DNA of 44,461 nucleotides. It comes from Pseudoroseomonas ludipueritiae (GTDB lineage: Bacteria > Pseudomonadota > Alphaproteobacteria > Acetobacterales > Acetobacteraceae). Position 1 is the first letter of the stretch. Each line of letters begins with the position of its first letter. Below, in pieces: positions 26,791 through 34,648 of the stretch. Below the pieces are notes generated by a model that did not search any database, was not told the DNA's origin, and worked only from the letters and a program-made list of their open reading frames with translations. Made by a program: the position numbers and the translations under genes. The stretch lies in contig NZ_JACTUZ010000021.1 of assembly GCF_014490445.1 (NCBI RefSeq), positions 1-44,461 on the forward strand. The letters run 5' to 3'.

Positions 26791-27768
26791 TCAGTCGGAA
26801 CTCATGGAGATGTTCTTCTCCCGCACCACCCGGCTGGAGATCGCTTCCTGCTGCTCCAGGAAGGAGGCGAATTCCTCGCCGGTGGAGCCCACGACATCCA
26901 CCCCCTGATCCTCGAGCGGCTTCCGCACGGCCGGTAACTGCAAAGCCTGCCGCAGGGCTTCTTCCATGCGCTGCATCACCGGCTCCGGCACGCCCGCCGG
27001 GCCGAGGATGCCCCAGAAGGCCTTGGCCGCCACGCCCGGCACGCCGCTCTCGATCAATGTCGGGATGTCGGGACGCAGGGGCGAGCGTTTCTCACCGGTC
27101 TGCGCCAGGGCCCGCAGAGTGGTGCCCACCTGCCCCCCCAGCCCCACGACGCTGGCCACCGCCAGGTCGATCTCGCCGGCTGAGGCCGCGGCGCTCATCG
27201 GCCCGCCGCCACGATAGGGCACGTGCACCATCTTGCAGCCCACCGCATCCTGCAGCCGCTCCATGGTCAGGTGCGCCAGGCTGCCGACGCCGATGGTGCC
27301 ATAGGTGACGGTATCCGGCTGTTTCTTCGCCTGGGCGATCACCTCTTCCATCCTGGTCCAGGGGCGCTTCACCGGCGTGGTTACCAGCATGGGCGCCGAG
27401 GCCAGCAGGCAAACCGGCTTCAGGTCCTTCTCCTCATAGCCCAAGGGCTTGATCAGCAGCGGGTTCACGACATGCGTGTCGAAGACCACCACGAAGGTCT
27501 GCCCATCCGGTGCCGCGCGGGCCACGGTGGCGGTGCCCATGGCGCCGCTGGCGCCTGGCCGGTTCTCGATCACGACCGGCACGCCAAGGGACTGGGACAA
27601 GGGGTTCTGCAACAGGCGGCAGAGCAGATCGGCACTGCCGCCAGGCGGAAATGGCACGACGATGCGGATCGGGCCATCAGGCCAGGCACGCTGCGCCCGC
27701 AGGGCGGCTGGCGCGGTGAACGACAATCCGGCCGCAGTCAGCACCGTGCGGCGCGCGAAGGTTTTCAT
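26791..27768 (-). CDS. Bug/TctC family substrate-binding protein
   Basis: A second orphan Bug-type periplasmic binding protein, 325 residues from ATG 27768, which has AGGAGG upstream; the frame open upstream of it is not supported. The signal peptide is about residues 1-27 (MKTFARRTVLTAAGLSFTAP, an RR pair near the start). The mature part has the family blocks IRIVVPFPPGGSADLLCRLL, VIENRPGASGAMGTATVARA and VPYRGGGPMSAAASAGEID. No TctA/TctB genes are near. It is convergent with the BKACE operon and has the gene-remnant region upstream, so it is probably transcribed alone. The ligand is presumably a carboxylate. Confidence 0.92.
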   Translation of the reverse strand: MKTFARRTVLTAAGLSFTAPAALRAQRAWPDGPIRIVVPFPPGGSADLLCRLLQNPLSQSLGVPVVIENRPGASGAMGTATVARAAPDGQTFVVVFDTHVVNPLLIKPLGYEEKDLKPVCLLASAPMLVTTPVKRPWTRMEEVIAQAKKQPDTVTYGTIGVGSLAHLTMERLQDAVGCKMVHVPYRGGGPMSAAASAGEIDLAVASVVGLGGQVGTTLRALAQTGEKRSPLRPDIPTLIESGVPGVAAKAFWGILGPAGVPEPVMQRMEEALRQALQLPAVRKPLEDQGVDVVGSTGEEFASFLEQQEAISSRVVREKNISMSSD

Positions 27769-27896
27769 ACCGGCTTCCTCCTGTGCTGCTTGGAAGCCCG
27801 CCGGCAAGCGGCGCCGCTTCAAGGCAGGAAGTAGCGGCATTCTCGCGGGCAGAACAGCCGCATCTGCACCGGGTGCATCATGGCCAGGGCCCGGTG

Positions 27897-28001
27897 TCAG
27901 CCGCGCGCCGCCGGGAGCATGCCGCACCGGACGATGGTGGCCATCTCCGGCACCCCGAACTCAACAGCATGATGGCCCAGCGAGTTGTAGAAGATCCGGC
28001 C
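27897..28001 (-). pseudogene. ThuA-like domain protein, C-terminal remnant
   Basis: The last 34 codons of a ThuA-like (trehalose-utilisation type) protein, ending in TGA at 27897. GRIFYNSLGHHAVEFGVPEM matches the family's C-terminal GRVFYTSLGH...PE pattern and continues to MLPAARG, the usual MLWAAR end. Upstream, the frame shows no ThuA similarity: the N-terminal 200 or so residues are missing and the xylulokinase fragment begins within about 4 bp on the other strand. ThuA-like proteins are small glutamine-amidotransferase-fold enzymes found in sugar loci. This copy cannot be functional. Confidence 0.7.
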
Positions 28002-28004
28002 AGC

Positions 28005-28238
28005 GTTCCGGTGGCGTGCGGCGCGGGGAACAATGCCGCCAGTGCGGTGGGCGTCGGCTGCATCTCGCGCGGCGATGCGTTTGCCTCCCTTGGTACCTCC
28101 GGCGTTGTCTTTGTCAGCGGCTCTGGCTTCCTGCCGGACCCGCCACGGGCGGTGCATGCCTTCTGCCACCGCCTGCCGGACACCTGGCCCTGCATGTCGG
28201 TCATCCTCTCGGCGGCGGCGTCGCTGAGGCGCCGCTAG
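28005..28238 (+). pseudogene. Xylulokinase (XylB/FGGY) internal remnant
   Basis: About 75 codons from the middle of a xylulokinase, which in full is about 480 residues. VACGAGNNAASAVGVG, FASLGTSGVVFVSGSGFLP, AVHAFCHRLPDTW and VILSAAASL align in order with the xylulokinase core. The aspartate of the usual GDNAA motif, thought to be the catalytic base (E. coli Asp233), is Asn here. Similarity starts abruptly at 28005, with no start or N-terminal domain, and ends at about 28226, just before a stop at 28238. It is a decayed slice beside a ThuA-like remnant, suggesting that a sugar-catabolic locus was deleted here. Confidence 0.75.
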
Positions 28239-28420
28239 CGAGGCCGCGCAGCGGCCGCCAGGAGGCGATGGGAAAATCTCGCCGCCCGCTTCGCCTGAGG
28301 GAATCGGCTGTCACGAAGCCCGGCGGACTGGCGGCGGGGGCAGTAATCCAGGCCCTGGCCATTGCGGCGGGCCCGGCCTTCGGCCACATAGGGCGGGATG
28401 GTAGCTGGGTCCATCTCCAT
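28235..28420 (-). CDS. Doubtful small hypothetical protein
   Basis: A 61-residue frame starting MEMDPATIPPYVAEGRARR and ending in an Arg/Ala-rich stretch (RFPQAKRAARFSHRLL). I do not recognise a family. It is divergent from the AAA-ATPase gene and overlaps its start region. It may be a genuine small basic protein or chance coding in the remnant region. There is no strong ribosome site. Confidence 0.2.
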   Translation of the reverse strand: MEMDPATIPPYVAEGRARRNGQGLDYCPRRQSAGLRDSRFPQAKRAARFSHRLLAAAARPR

Positions 28421-30110
28421 GTCCCAATTCGTCGGCAACGCGACCGCCGTGCCGCATCACGCCTGGATGGAGGCGCGGCGCGACATCCTCGGCGCCTTCG
28501 GGGCTGGTGAGCCCCTGCTCCTGCTCATCGGCCCGCCCGGTGTCGGCAAAAGCCGGTTGCTGCGCGAGATCGAGGAAAGCCTCCGCACCCTCGACCCCCA
28601 GGTGCTGCGGCTCGGGAGCGGCGAATGGGTGGAGCTGGAAACGGCGCCGCGCACGCTGCTGGTGGACGAGGCCAGCCGGATGGACGATGCCACGCTGGAG
28701 CAACTGGCGCGGCGCCAGGAGGGCTTCACCCTGCTCGTTGGCCTGCCCGCCTTCGCCGCGCGGCTGGAGGCCCTGCCGCATCGTGTCGTGCAGCTTGGCC
28801 CGCTGCGGGCGGAGGATGTGCCGGCCTATGTCCATGCGCGGCTCGACGCCACGGGGCTGGACAAGTCGCGCCTCGCGGATGGCACCGTCGCCGCCCTGGC
28901 GGAGGCGACGGAGGGCCTGCCGAGCCTGCTGAACCTGCTGCTGGGCACCAGCTTCCTGATGGCCGATATGATGGCCTCCCCTCAGGTGACGCCTGAGCAT
29001 GTGCGCGAGGCCGCCGCGCTGCGCGACGATGTGGCGCCTTTCGGGGACAGCCCTCCGGCGGAACCCGCACCTGGAACCGCCGTGGCGGCGCCACCTGACG
29101 AGGAAGCGGCCCCCGCCCCGGTGGAGCCGGTGGCGCCCCAGCCGGCTCCTCCTCCTCCCCCTCCTCCGGTTCCACTGGCCGCGCCCGCCGCCACAGCCGC
29201 AAAGCCCGCGGCGAAGGGCCGTGCGCTTCTTGTCGCGGCGGTGCTGGTGGCTGGCGGCGGCCTGGCCTGGGTGATGGCGCAGAAGGCGCGGAATCCGGAA
29301 AGCGCCTCGGCCTCCCCGGCGGTAACGGTGGCCTCCACGGCACAGCCGGGCGCCGCCGAGAACCCTGCCGCGCCAATCCAGGAGGCCACCCCGGCGCCCA
29401 CCGTGACGGAAGCACCGGCCGAACCCACCGCCGGCCTGCCTTCGGGCGCCATGGTGCGGGTGGTCATCACCTACCCACGCAGCGGCGCGGGCGCGGCGGA
29501 TCGCGCGGCGGCACTGAGCGGGGAGCTGGAGCGGGCGGGACTTTCCGCCGGCGCACCCTTCCCGCTCTCCCGCCCCATCGCGGCCTCCGGCCTCAGCTAC
29601 TTCTTCCGGGAGGACCGGGCGGCGGCGGAGCGGGTGCAGGAACTGGCCGGCGCCCGCCTCAGCCAGGCGGCACCCCGGCTCGGCGCCATCGAAGGCGCCA
29701 TGCCGCGCCCCGGAGCCATCGAGGTGGAGCTTTCCGCCACCGATGCGAGCACCGGCGCCCCACCCCCGGTTGCCGAGGAAACAGAGGCACCGGGCCCACA
29801 GGCCGCGGAGCTGGCCGAGCCGGCGAATGGCGCCACGCTGGCGCTGGAAGCGGCGCAGCGCGGCGTCGTGCTGTCCTGGCGCGCGGCGGAAGCGCAGCCG
29901 GGCTGTTGTTTTGTCGAGGTCGTGCCGCTGGGGGATGGCGGCGGCAGCCGCGCGGTTTTCGCGGCCTATGCGGAGGCGGCGGACCAGCAGGCCGTGCGCC
30001 TGAGCCGCCCCGGCCGCTATGCCTGGCGTATCCTGACCGTCTCGCGTGCCGCCCAGCGCTATACGGCAAGCCCTTGGCGGCACTTGGTGGTAGGGGATAA
30101 CGCACCATGA
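28398..30110 (+). CDS. Membrane-anchored AAA ATPase (ExeA/GspA-like) with periplasmic domains
   Basis: A 570-residue protein of unusual layout. Residues about 15-210 are an ExeA/GspA-type AAA ATPase with Walker A GPPGVGKS at 45-52 and Walker B LLVDEAS with Asp90-Glu91. Residues 217-270 are a Pro/Ala-rich linker with a run of seven or more prolines. A single membrane segment follows at about 276-294 (ALLVAAVLVAGGGLAWVMA). The remainder should be periplasmic: a first module at about 350-430 starting MVRVVITYPRSGAGAADR (LytR-C or SPOR-like by eye) and a C-terminal beta-rich module ending GRYAWRILTV...WRHLVV (fibronectin-III-like by eye). ATG 28419 (MSQFVGN) is an alternative start. It overlaps a lipoprotein gene by 4 bp. 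Related ATPases help assemble secretion pores or remodel peptidoglycan; the role here is inferred only. Confidence 0.78.
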   Translation: MVAGSISMSQFVGNATAVPHHAWMEARRDILGAFGAGEPLLLLIGPPGVGKSRLLREIEESLRTLDPQVLRLGSGEWVELETAPRTLLVDEASRMDDATLEQLARRQEGFTLLVGLPAFAARLEALPHRVVQLGPLRAEDVPAYVHARLDATGLDKSRLADGTVAALAEATEGLPSLLNLLLGTSFLMADMMASPQVTPEHVREAAALRDDVAPFGDSPPAEPAPGTAVAAPPDEEAAPAPVEPVAPQPAPPPPPPPVPLAAPAATAAKPAAKGRALLVAAVLVAGGGLAWVMAQKARNPESASASPAVTVASTAQPGAAENPAAPIQEATPAPTVTEAPAEPTAGLPSGAMVRVVITYPRSGAGAADRAAALSGELERAGLSAGAPFPLSRPIAASGLSYFFREDRAAAERVQELAGARLSQAAPRLGAIEGAMPRPGAIEVELSATDASTGAPPPVAEETEAPGPQAAELAEPANGATLALEAAQRGVVLSWRAAEAQPGCCFVEVVPLGDGGGSRAVFAAYAEAADQQAVRLSRPGRYAWRILTVSRAAQRYTASPWRHLVVGDNAP

Positions 30111-30682
30111 CCCGGATTGCCTCTCCCCTCCTGCTGCTGCTCGCCCTCGGCCTCGCTGCCTGCCAGTCGGAACCGCCCCCATCACGCCCGGTCTCCCGCG
30201 CGCCCGCGCGGCCTGCCCCGCCGGTGCCCAGCGAGGTGGAGGGCGCCTGGTCCTTCAGTGTGCTGGGCGACCGTTGCAGTGCCCGGGTCGCGCACCGGCA
30301 GATGACACTGGCCGTATCGGCCGGGCCGGCTGAGAAGGCCAGCTTCTCGCTCACCGCCCCGGGCCGCGGCCTGCCCGTCAACCGGCCGGTTCGGATCGAC
30401 TTCCGGGGCGATGGCGGCAACTGGCAGCTTCCTGGCCGCACCAACGGCAGCCGCGTGGCCTCGGCCTCCACCCCGCTCAACGAGGCCGGGGAAGCGCGAA
30501 TCCGGGACCTGCTAGGCGGCGGGACAGTGAGGGCCAGTGGTTCCGGCGTCTCCGCCCCGGCCCTGAGCGTGCCGGATGCCGGCGTCTCCGGCCGCGACTG
30601 GTATGGCTGCCTCGCGCGGCTGGCCCAGGGCGCCGCCACCAAGCCCGATGGCGGCGACGCCGCGCCGGACAAGTCTCCCTAA
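30107..30682 (+). CDS. Putative lipoprotein of unknown function
   Basis: A 191-residue exported protein. The signal peptide has a lipobox LAAC at about residues 17-20 (LLLALGLAACQS), so the Cys should be lipidated. A Pro-rich spacer follows (PPPSRPVSRAPARPAPPVPS). The globular part begins EVEGAWSFSVLGDRCSARV and contains two more cysteines, the second in DWYGCLARL, that could form a disulfide. I do not recognise the fold with certainty; a small beta-barrel similar to the bacterial protease-inhibitor/AprI group is one possibility. The ATGA overlap with the membrane AAA ATPase implies that the two work together in the envelope. Confidence 0.72.
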   Translation: MTRIASPLLLLLALGLAACQSEPPPSRPVSRAPARPAPPVPSEVEGAWSFSVLGDRCSARVAHRQMTLAVSAGPAEKASFSLTAPGRGLPVNRPVRIDFRGDGGNWQLPGRTNGSRVASASTPLNEAGEARIRDLLGGGTVRASGSGVSAPALSVPDAGVSGRDWYGCLARLAQGAATKPDGGDAAPDKSP

Positions 30683-31635
30683 GCGCCCTGATTACCCTGG
30701 GCCGGGGTGCCGGCAGCATGATGCCGCATCCCCAGTGCTTCCCCGGCGAGTTGCTCGGAGAAGCGGGCGAAGGCCGTGTGGTCCTCGCCCGGCCCCAGCA
30801 TGGCGCCGGCGCTGGCCGCCATTTCACGGCAGAGCGCGGCAAAGGGCGTCGGGGTGCCGCCTTCCCGCCCCACCTCCAGCGCGATGGTCAGGTCCTTGAC
30901 CATGAGGTCCAGGCCGAAGCCTGAATCGAAGCGGCGGGACAGCACGAACTGCTTGAACTTCTTCTGGGTGCTGTTGTTCATGCCGGTGGAGGCATTCAGC
31001 ACATCCACCATCAGCGCCGGGTCCAGCCCGAAGCGCTGGCCGATCAGCAGCGCCTCGATGCCGATCAGGAAACCGCCGGCACTGGCCAGGTTGTTCAGCG
31101 CCTTCATCGCCTGGCCCGCGCCGACGCCGCCGCAGCGGTGGATGCTGGTGCTCATGGCGCGCAGCACGGGCTCTGCCCGGTCCAGCGCCGCCGCCTCGCC
31201 CCCCGCCATGATCGCCAGTTCACCCGTCCTGGCGCGCGGCACGCCGCCGGAGACCGGCGCATCCACCAGCGTGACGCCCTTCCCCGCCAGTTCCTCCGCC
31301 AGCCGCCGGGTGACGCCGGGCGCGCCGGAGCTCATCTCAATGAAGAGCGTGTCCGGCGCCAGCACCTCGCGGATCTCCGCCACCACCTCAGCCACCTGCT
31401 TGCTGGTCGGCAGGATGGTGATCACCGCATCGGCGCCCCGTGCCGCCGCCACGCCATGATCGGCGGCGATGCCGCCGATCTCGCTAGCGAAGCGCGCCGC
31501 GCGGCCTGGCACCGCATCGCAGACGGTGAGTTCGAAGCCCGCCGCATGCAGCCGTGCCGCCATGGGCCAGCCCATATTCCCGATGCCGATGAAGCCGATG
31601 CGGCGAACCGGTGCGTCAGGAGCGGAGGCGCTCAT
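30679..31635 (-). CDS. NAD(P)-dependent oxidoreductase, 3-hydroxyisobutyrate dehydrogenase family
   Basis: A 318-residue beta-hydroxyacid dehydrogenase. The dinucleotide motif GIGNMG is at residues 17-22, the substrate loop DAPVSGG at about 125-131, and the catalytic Lys178 with Asn182 in GAGQAMKALNN. The family covers 3-hydroxyisobutyrate, tartronate semialdehyde and related reductions or oxidations. It is coupled by a 4-bp overlap to the carboxymuconolactone-decarboxylase-like gene upstream and meets the lipoprotein gene tail to tail with a 4-bp overlap. The exact substrate is not determined. Confidence 0.92.
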   Translation of the reverse strand: MSASAPDAPVRRIGFIGIGNMGWPMAARLHAAGFELTVCDAVPGRAARFASEIGGIAADHGVAAARGADAVITILPTSKQVAEVVAEIREVLAPDTLFIEMSSGAPGVTRRLAEELAGKGVTLVDAPVSGGVPRARTGELAIMAGGEAAALDRAEPVLRAMSTSIHRCGGVGAGQAMKALNNLASAGGFLIGIEALLIGQRFGLDPALMVDVLNASTGMNNSTQKKFKQFVLSRRFDSGFGLDLMVKDLTIALEVGREGGTPTPFAALCREMAASAGAMLGPGEDHTAFARFSEQLAGEALGMRHHAAGTPAQGNQGA

Positions 31636-32045
31636 TCCACTGCCCCTCCCTGCTTCTTTGGCAAGGCACCCTCCGCCACCAGCACCTCATGCGCCGCCTT
31701 GAAAGCATCCAGGCCGGCGGGGATGCCGCAATAGGCCGTGGCATGCAGCAGCACCGCCCTGATCTGCTCCACCGTCAGGCCGTTGTGCAGTGCGCCCTTC
31801 ACATGCAGCTTGATCTCCGGCGTGCGGCCAAGCGCCGTCAGCATCGCGAGGTTCAGCATGGAACGCGTCTGCCGGTCCAGCGTTGGATCGCCCCAGGCCC
31901 AGCCCCAGGCCCAGGCCGTGGTGGCGCGCTGGAAGGCCATCATGAAATCATCGGCCTTGGCCATGGAGGAATCGACATAATCGGCGCCAAGAACCTCACG
32001 GCGGATAGGCAGGCCTTTGTCGAAGAGCGCTTGATCGTCGGACAT
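31632..32045 (-). CDS. Carboxymuconolactone decarboxylase family protein
   Basis: A 137-residue AhpD/CMD-fold protein. ATG 32045 has AGGGAAACGG upstream; the longer open frame has none. The CMD core is clear: RSMLNLAMLTALGRTPEIKL, HVKGALHNGLTVEQIRAVLL and ATAYCGIPAGLDAF. An aromatic stretch AWAWGWAWGDP stands before it. With a single cysteine in YCGIP and no CxxC pair, it belongs to the decarboxylase-like side rather than AhpD peroxidases. It is first in a two-gene operon with the hydroxyacid dehydrogenase and divergent from an unknown gene at 32114. Confidence 0.88.
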   Translation of the reverse strand: MSDDQALFDKGLPIRREVLGADYVDSSMAKADDFMMAFQRATTAWAWGWAWGDPTLDRQTRSMLNLAMLTALGRTPEIKLHVKGALHNGLTVEQIRAVLLHATAYCGIPAGLDAFKAAHEVLVAEGALPKKQGGAVE

Positions 32046-32113
32046 TCCGTTTCCCTTATTTCCTTGGTGATCTGAACCCGCCACGCCTACTGCGGCAGCG
32101 GAAACTGTAGCAG

Positions 32114-32506
32114 ATGGAAATCGATAACGAAGCCGCGCATCTTCTGCCCTGCCCACAGCCTGCACCTTTCGCGGCGCGGGCTCTGGGCTTCCCCGTCCAG
32201 GTCATCGCATGGGATGCCGCAGGAAGAGGATGGCGCTTGGCGGGGGAGCCGACCTATTCTGGGAACCAAGCAGGGCAATGCCTGGCGTGCCTGCTACTGT
32301 TGCGCTTCCAAAGCCTGCGCACGGCGGATGCCGGCGCCGTGGTGGCGGCGATGCGCTCGGGCTTCGAAACCCGCCCCGAGGTACGGGAGGTGCGCGTGCT
32401 GGCACATGCAACCGAAAGGGAAGGCACGAACTTCCTGGGCCTCGTAGCATCCCGGGTGCCGCCGCCCGCGCATCTCGATCTCATCGGCGCATACACGCCC
32501 TTCTGA
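32114..32506 (+). CDS. Hypothetical protein
   Basis: A 130-residue protein that I do not recognise. It is predicted soluble, begins [19 protein letters not shown], and has a central hydrophobic helix ([19 protein letters not shown]) followed by [20 protein letters not shown] and a C-terminal [15 protein letters not shown]-like sequence lies near the start. It is divergent from the CMD-like gene with 68 bp between and is 83 bp upstream of the UPF0173 gene. Codon use is in line with neighbours, but no family supports it. Confidence 0.5.
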   Translation: MEIDNEAAHLLPCPQPAPFAARALGFPVQVIAWDAAGRGWRLAGEPTYSGNQAGQCLACLLLLRFQSLRTADAGAVVAAMRSGFETRPEVREVRVLAHATEREGTNFLGLVASRVPPPAHLDLIGAYTPF

Positions 32507-32589
32507 CCCGATGCCTGCCCAACACCCGTAGCCATAGGCCCGATTTGGCATTACAGCCGCCGCGAACACGACTCGGCGAGGAGACAAGC

Positions 32590-33300
32590 ATGAAGATCAC
32601 CTGGTTCGGTCACTCCGCTTATCGGCTGGACTTCGGCAGCGCTGTGGTGCTGATCGACCCTTTCCTGACCGGCAACGGCAGCTTCAAGGGCGATGCGCAA
32701 GCCGTCACCGCCGGCGCCACCCACATCGTGCTGACCCATGGCCATGGGGACCATGTGGGCGACACCGTCGCCATCGCACAGCGCACGGGCGCCAAACTGG
32801 TGGCCACCTTCGAGCTGTGCCAGTTTCTCGGCGCCAAGGGTGTCGCGGCCACCGACCCCATGAATACCGGCGGCACCACCGACCAGGGCGAATTCACCGT
32901 CTCGCTCACCACCGCCTTCCATTCCTCCTCGGAACTCGATGAGAATGGCGTGCTGCACAACCTGGGCCTGCCCAATGGCGTGGTGATCAGCCCCAAGGCA
33001 TCGGGCGAGCCGGTGGTCTACCACACCGGCGACACCGACATCTTCTCGGACATGGCGCTGATCGCGGAACTCTACCGGCCCGAGGTGGTGATGGTGCCGA
33101 TCGGCGACCGCTTCACCATGGGCCCGCGCAGCGCCGCCCTGGCCATGCGCCGCTTCCTGCCCGAGGCCAAGACGGTGCTGCCCTGCCACTACGGCACCTT
33201 CCCGCCCCTGGTGCAGTCGCCCGAGCCTTTCTTGCGGGAGATGGGCGACCAGGCCGGGCGCGTGCGCGTGCTGGCGGTTGGCGAAGCCTGCACCGTGTGA
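32590..33300 (+). CDS. UPF0173 family metal-dependent hydrolase (metallo-beta-lactamase fold)
   Basis: A 236-residue protein. It begins [14 protein letters not shown], the UPF0173 signature, and continues IDPFLTGN. The metal-binding motif is THGHGDH, with His50, His52, Asp54 and His55, and later metal-type residues are in [12 protein letters not shown] and LPCHYGTFP. The family is conserved and cytoplasmic, with hydrolase activity assumed and substrates mostly unknown. ATG 32590 is preceded by GAGGAGAC-type sequence. No partner gene adjoins it closely. Confidence 0.93.
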   Translation: MKITWFGHSAYRLDFGSAVVLIDPFLTGNGSFKGDAQAVTAGATHIVLTHGHGDHVGDTVAIAQRTGAKLVATFELCQFLGAKGVAATDPMNTGGTTDQGEFTVSLTTAFHSSSELDENGVLHNLGLPNGVVISPKASGEPVVYHTGDTDIFSDMALIAELYRPEVVMVPIGDRFTMGPRSAALAMRRFLPEAKTVLPCHYGTFPPLVQSPEPFLREMGDQAGRVRVLAVGEACTV

Positions 33301-33320
33301 GCCGCCCGGCCGGGGGCGGC
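33301..33320 (+). terminator. Candidate hairpin after UPF0173 gene
   Basis: GCCGCCC (33301-33307) and GGGCGGC (33314-33320) pair across a 6-nt loop immediately after the stop codon. There is no U tract. The remaining 250 bp to 33571 show no gene that I can support. Confidence 0.35.
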
Positions 33321-33571
33321 GCCCGCCGCTCCCGTGCCATCGCCTCAGGATCGAGAAGTGCGCCGCGCCGGCGTCCAGCCACCCCGGTGCCGGCAAATGT
33401 CATGGGCGCCTTACAAACAGTTGGTGGTCCTGATGGCGACCGGCGCGGCGAAGTGCCACGCGATGTTCCGCAGGGAGCTTCACGGCCAGACAGCCAGCCC
33501 TGCGGCGCATCCTCGGCTGGCACAATGCGCCGGCCCTGCCGCAAGGGCGCCAGCAGCGGCCGGCGCCGTGG

Positions 33572-34627
33572 TCAGTTGGCCGGCTCGGCAGCCGTGTCGA
33601 TCCGCACCACCACGGACAGGCCTGGGCGCAGCCTCTGCGCCAGCGGCTGGTTCTCGTCCACCGCGATCCGCACCGGCATGCGCTGCGCCACCTTCGTGAA
33701 GTTGCCTGTGGCATTGTCCGCGCGGATGACACTGAACTCGGAGCCTGTCGCGGGGGAGAAGCGTTCGATCCTCCCCGTCAGCTCCGCACCGTCCAGGGCA
33801 TCCACGGCAAGGCGAACAGGCTGGCCAACCTTCATGCCAGCCACCTGCGTTTCCTTGTAATTGGCCACAACCCAACGGCGCGGCGGCACCAGCGCCGTGA
33901 GCTGTGTGCCAGCCTGGACATATTGGCCAACCCGGGCGCCGACCTCGCCCAGCCGCCCGTCCTCGGGGGCGTGGATCTCGGTATTCTGCAGGTCGATCTC
34001 AGCCAGCCGCACCGCGGCTTCAGCGCTGTGCACTGAGGCTTCCAGCACCGGGCGGGTGGCCAGCGTCTCCGCCAGGTTCTGCTCAGCCACCGTGACGGAG
34101 GCACGCGCCTGTGCCAGCGCCGCCCGCGCCTGGCGCAGCGCCGCCTCGGTCGTGACCAGCGTGGCGCGCGACTGGATGTTGGAGGCCACCAGCGGCGAGA
34201 TGCGCTCGTAATCCGCCTCTGCCTTGGCCAGGACGGCCTCGGCATTCTGCACCTGCGCGCGCGATACGGCGATGCTGGCCTCCCGCGTCTCCCGCGTCAC
34301 CGCGAGATTGGCGAGATTGGCCTGCGCGGTGGCAAGGTTGGCGCGCGCCTGCTCCAATCGCTGCCGGTAGATGCGGTCATCGATCTTCACCAATACGGCG
34401 CCTGCCTGCACATCCATGTAGTCCTGCACCGAGATCTCGGTGATGTATCCGGCCACCTGCGGGCTGATGGTGGTGATGGGGCCGCGCACATAGGCATTGT
34501 CCGTCACCTGCTCCGTGGTGGTGAAGGGCGGCAGGCGCCAGGCATAGAGCACCAGCAGCACACCGGCAGCGCCAAGAGCCAGCACGGGAATGGTGGCGCC
34601 TGATTTGAGGAAGGAGGGCAAAGGCAT
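33572..34627 (-). CDS. HlyD/EmrA family membrane fusion protein
   Basis: Periplasmic adaptor of a tripartite efflux pump, 351 residues. One N-terminal membrane segment (about residues 12-30, ATIPVLALGAAGVLLVLYAW) is followed by the barrel-sandwich start TDNAYVRGPITTISPQVAGY and a long coiled-coil hairpin of Ala/Gln-rich heptads (about 85-200). The returning lipoyl-type half is IHAPEDGRLGEVGARVGQYV. It is the last gene of a marR-emrB-emrA type operon and follows the MFS gene by 21 bp. The cargo is probably hydrophobic drugs or acids. An outer-membrane channel gene is not present here. Confidence 0.92.
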   Translation of the reverse strand: MPLPSFLKSGATIPVLALGAAGVLLVLYAWRLPPFTTTEQVTDNAYVRGPITTISPQVAGYITEISVQDYMDVQAGAVLVKIDDRIYRQRLEQARANLATAQANLANLAVTRETREASIAVSRAQVQNAEAVLAKAEADYERISPLVASNIQSRATLVTTEAALRQARAALAQARASVTVAEQNLAETLATRPVLEASVHSAEAAVRLAEIDLQNTEIHAPEDGRLGEVGARVGQYVQAGTQLTALVPPRRWVVANYKETQVAGMKVGQPVRLAVDALDGAELTGRIERFSPATGSEFSVIRADNATGNFTKVAQRMPVRIAVDENQPLAQRLRPGLSVVVRIDTAAEPAN

Positions 34628-34648
34628 GGTGGTCCTGTGTCGGCCGGG

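Larger units (their letters stand above)
27769..28397. other. 629-bp interval with gene remnants
   Basis: No intact gene with a recognisable family is present. The first 130 bp hold the Bug gene's ribosome site and unassigned sequence. Then come a ThuA-like C-terminal fragment on the minus strand (27897-28001) and a xylulokinase-like slice on the plus strand (28005-28238), almost touching. The rest carries only a doubtful minus-strand frame (28235-28420). Confidence 0.6.

Noticed and set aside
31880-31920. Short repeated CCCAGGCC units
   Set aside because: They encode the AWAWGWAWG stretch inside the CMD-like protein; this is a coding repeat, not a DNA element.
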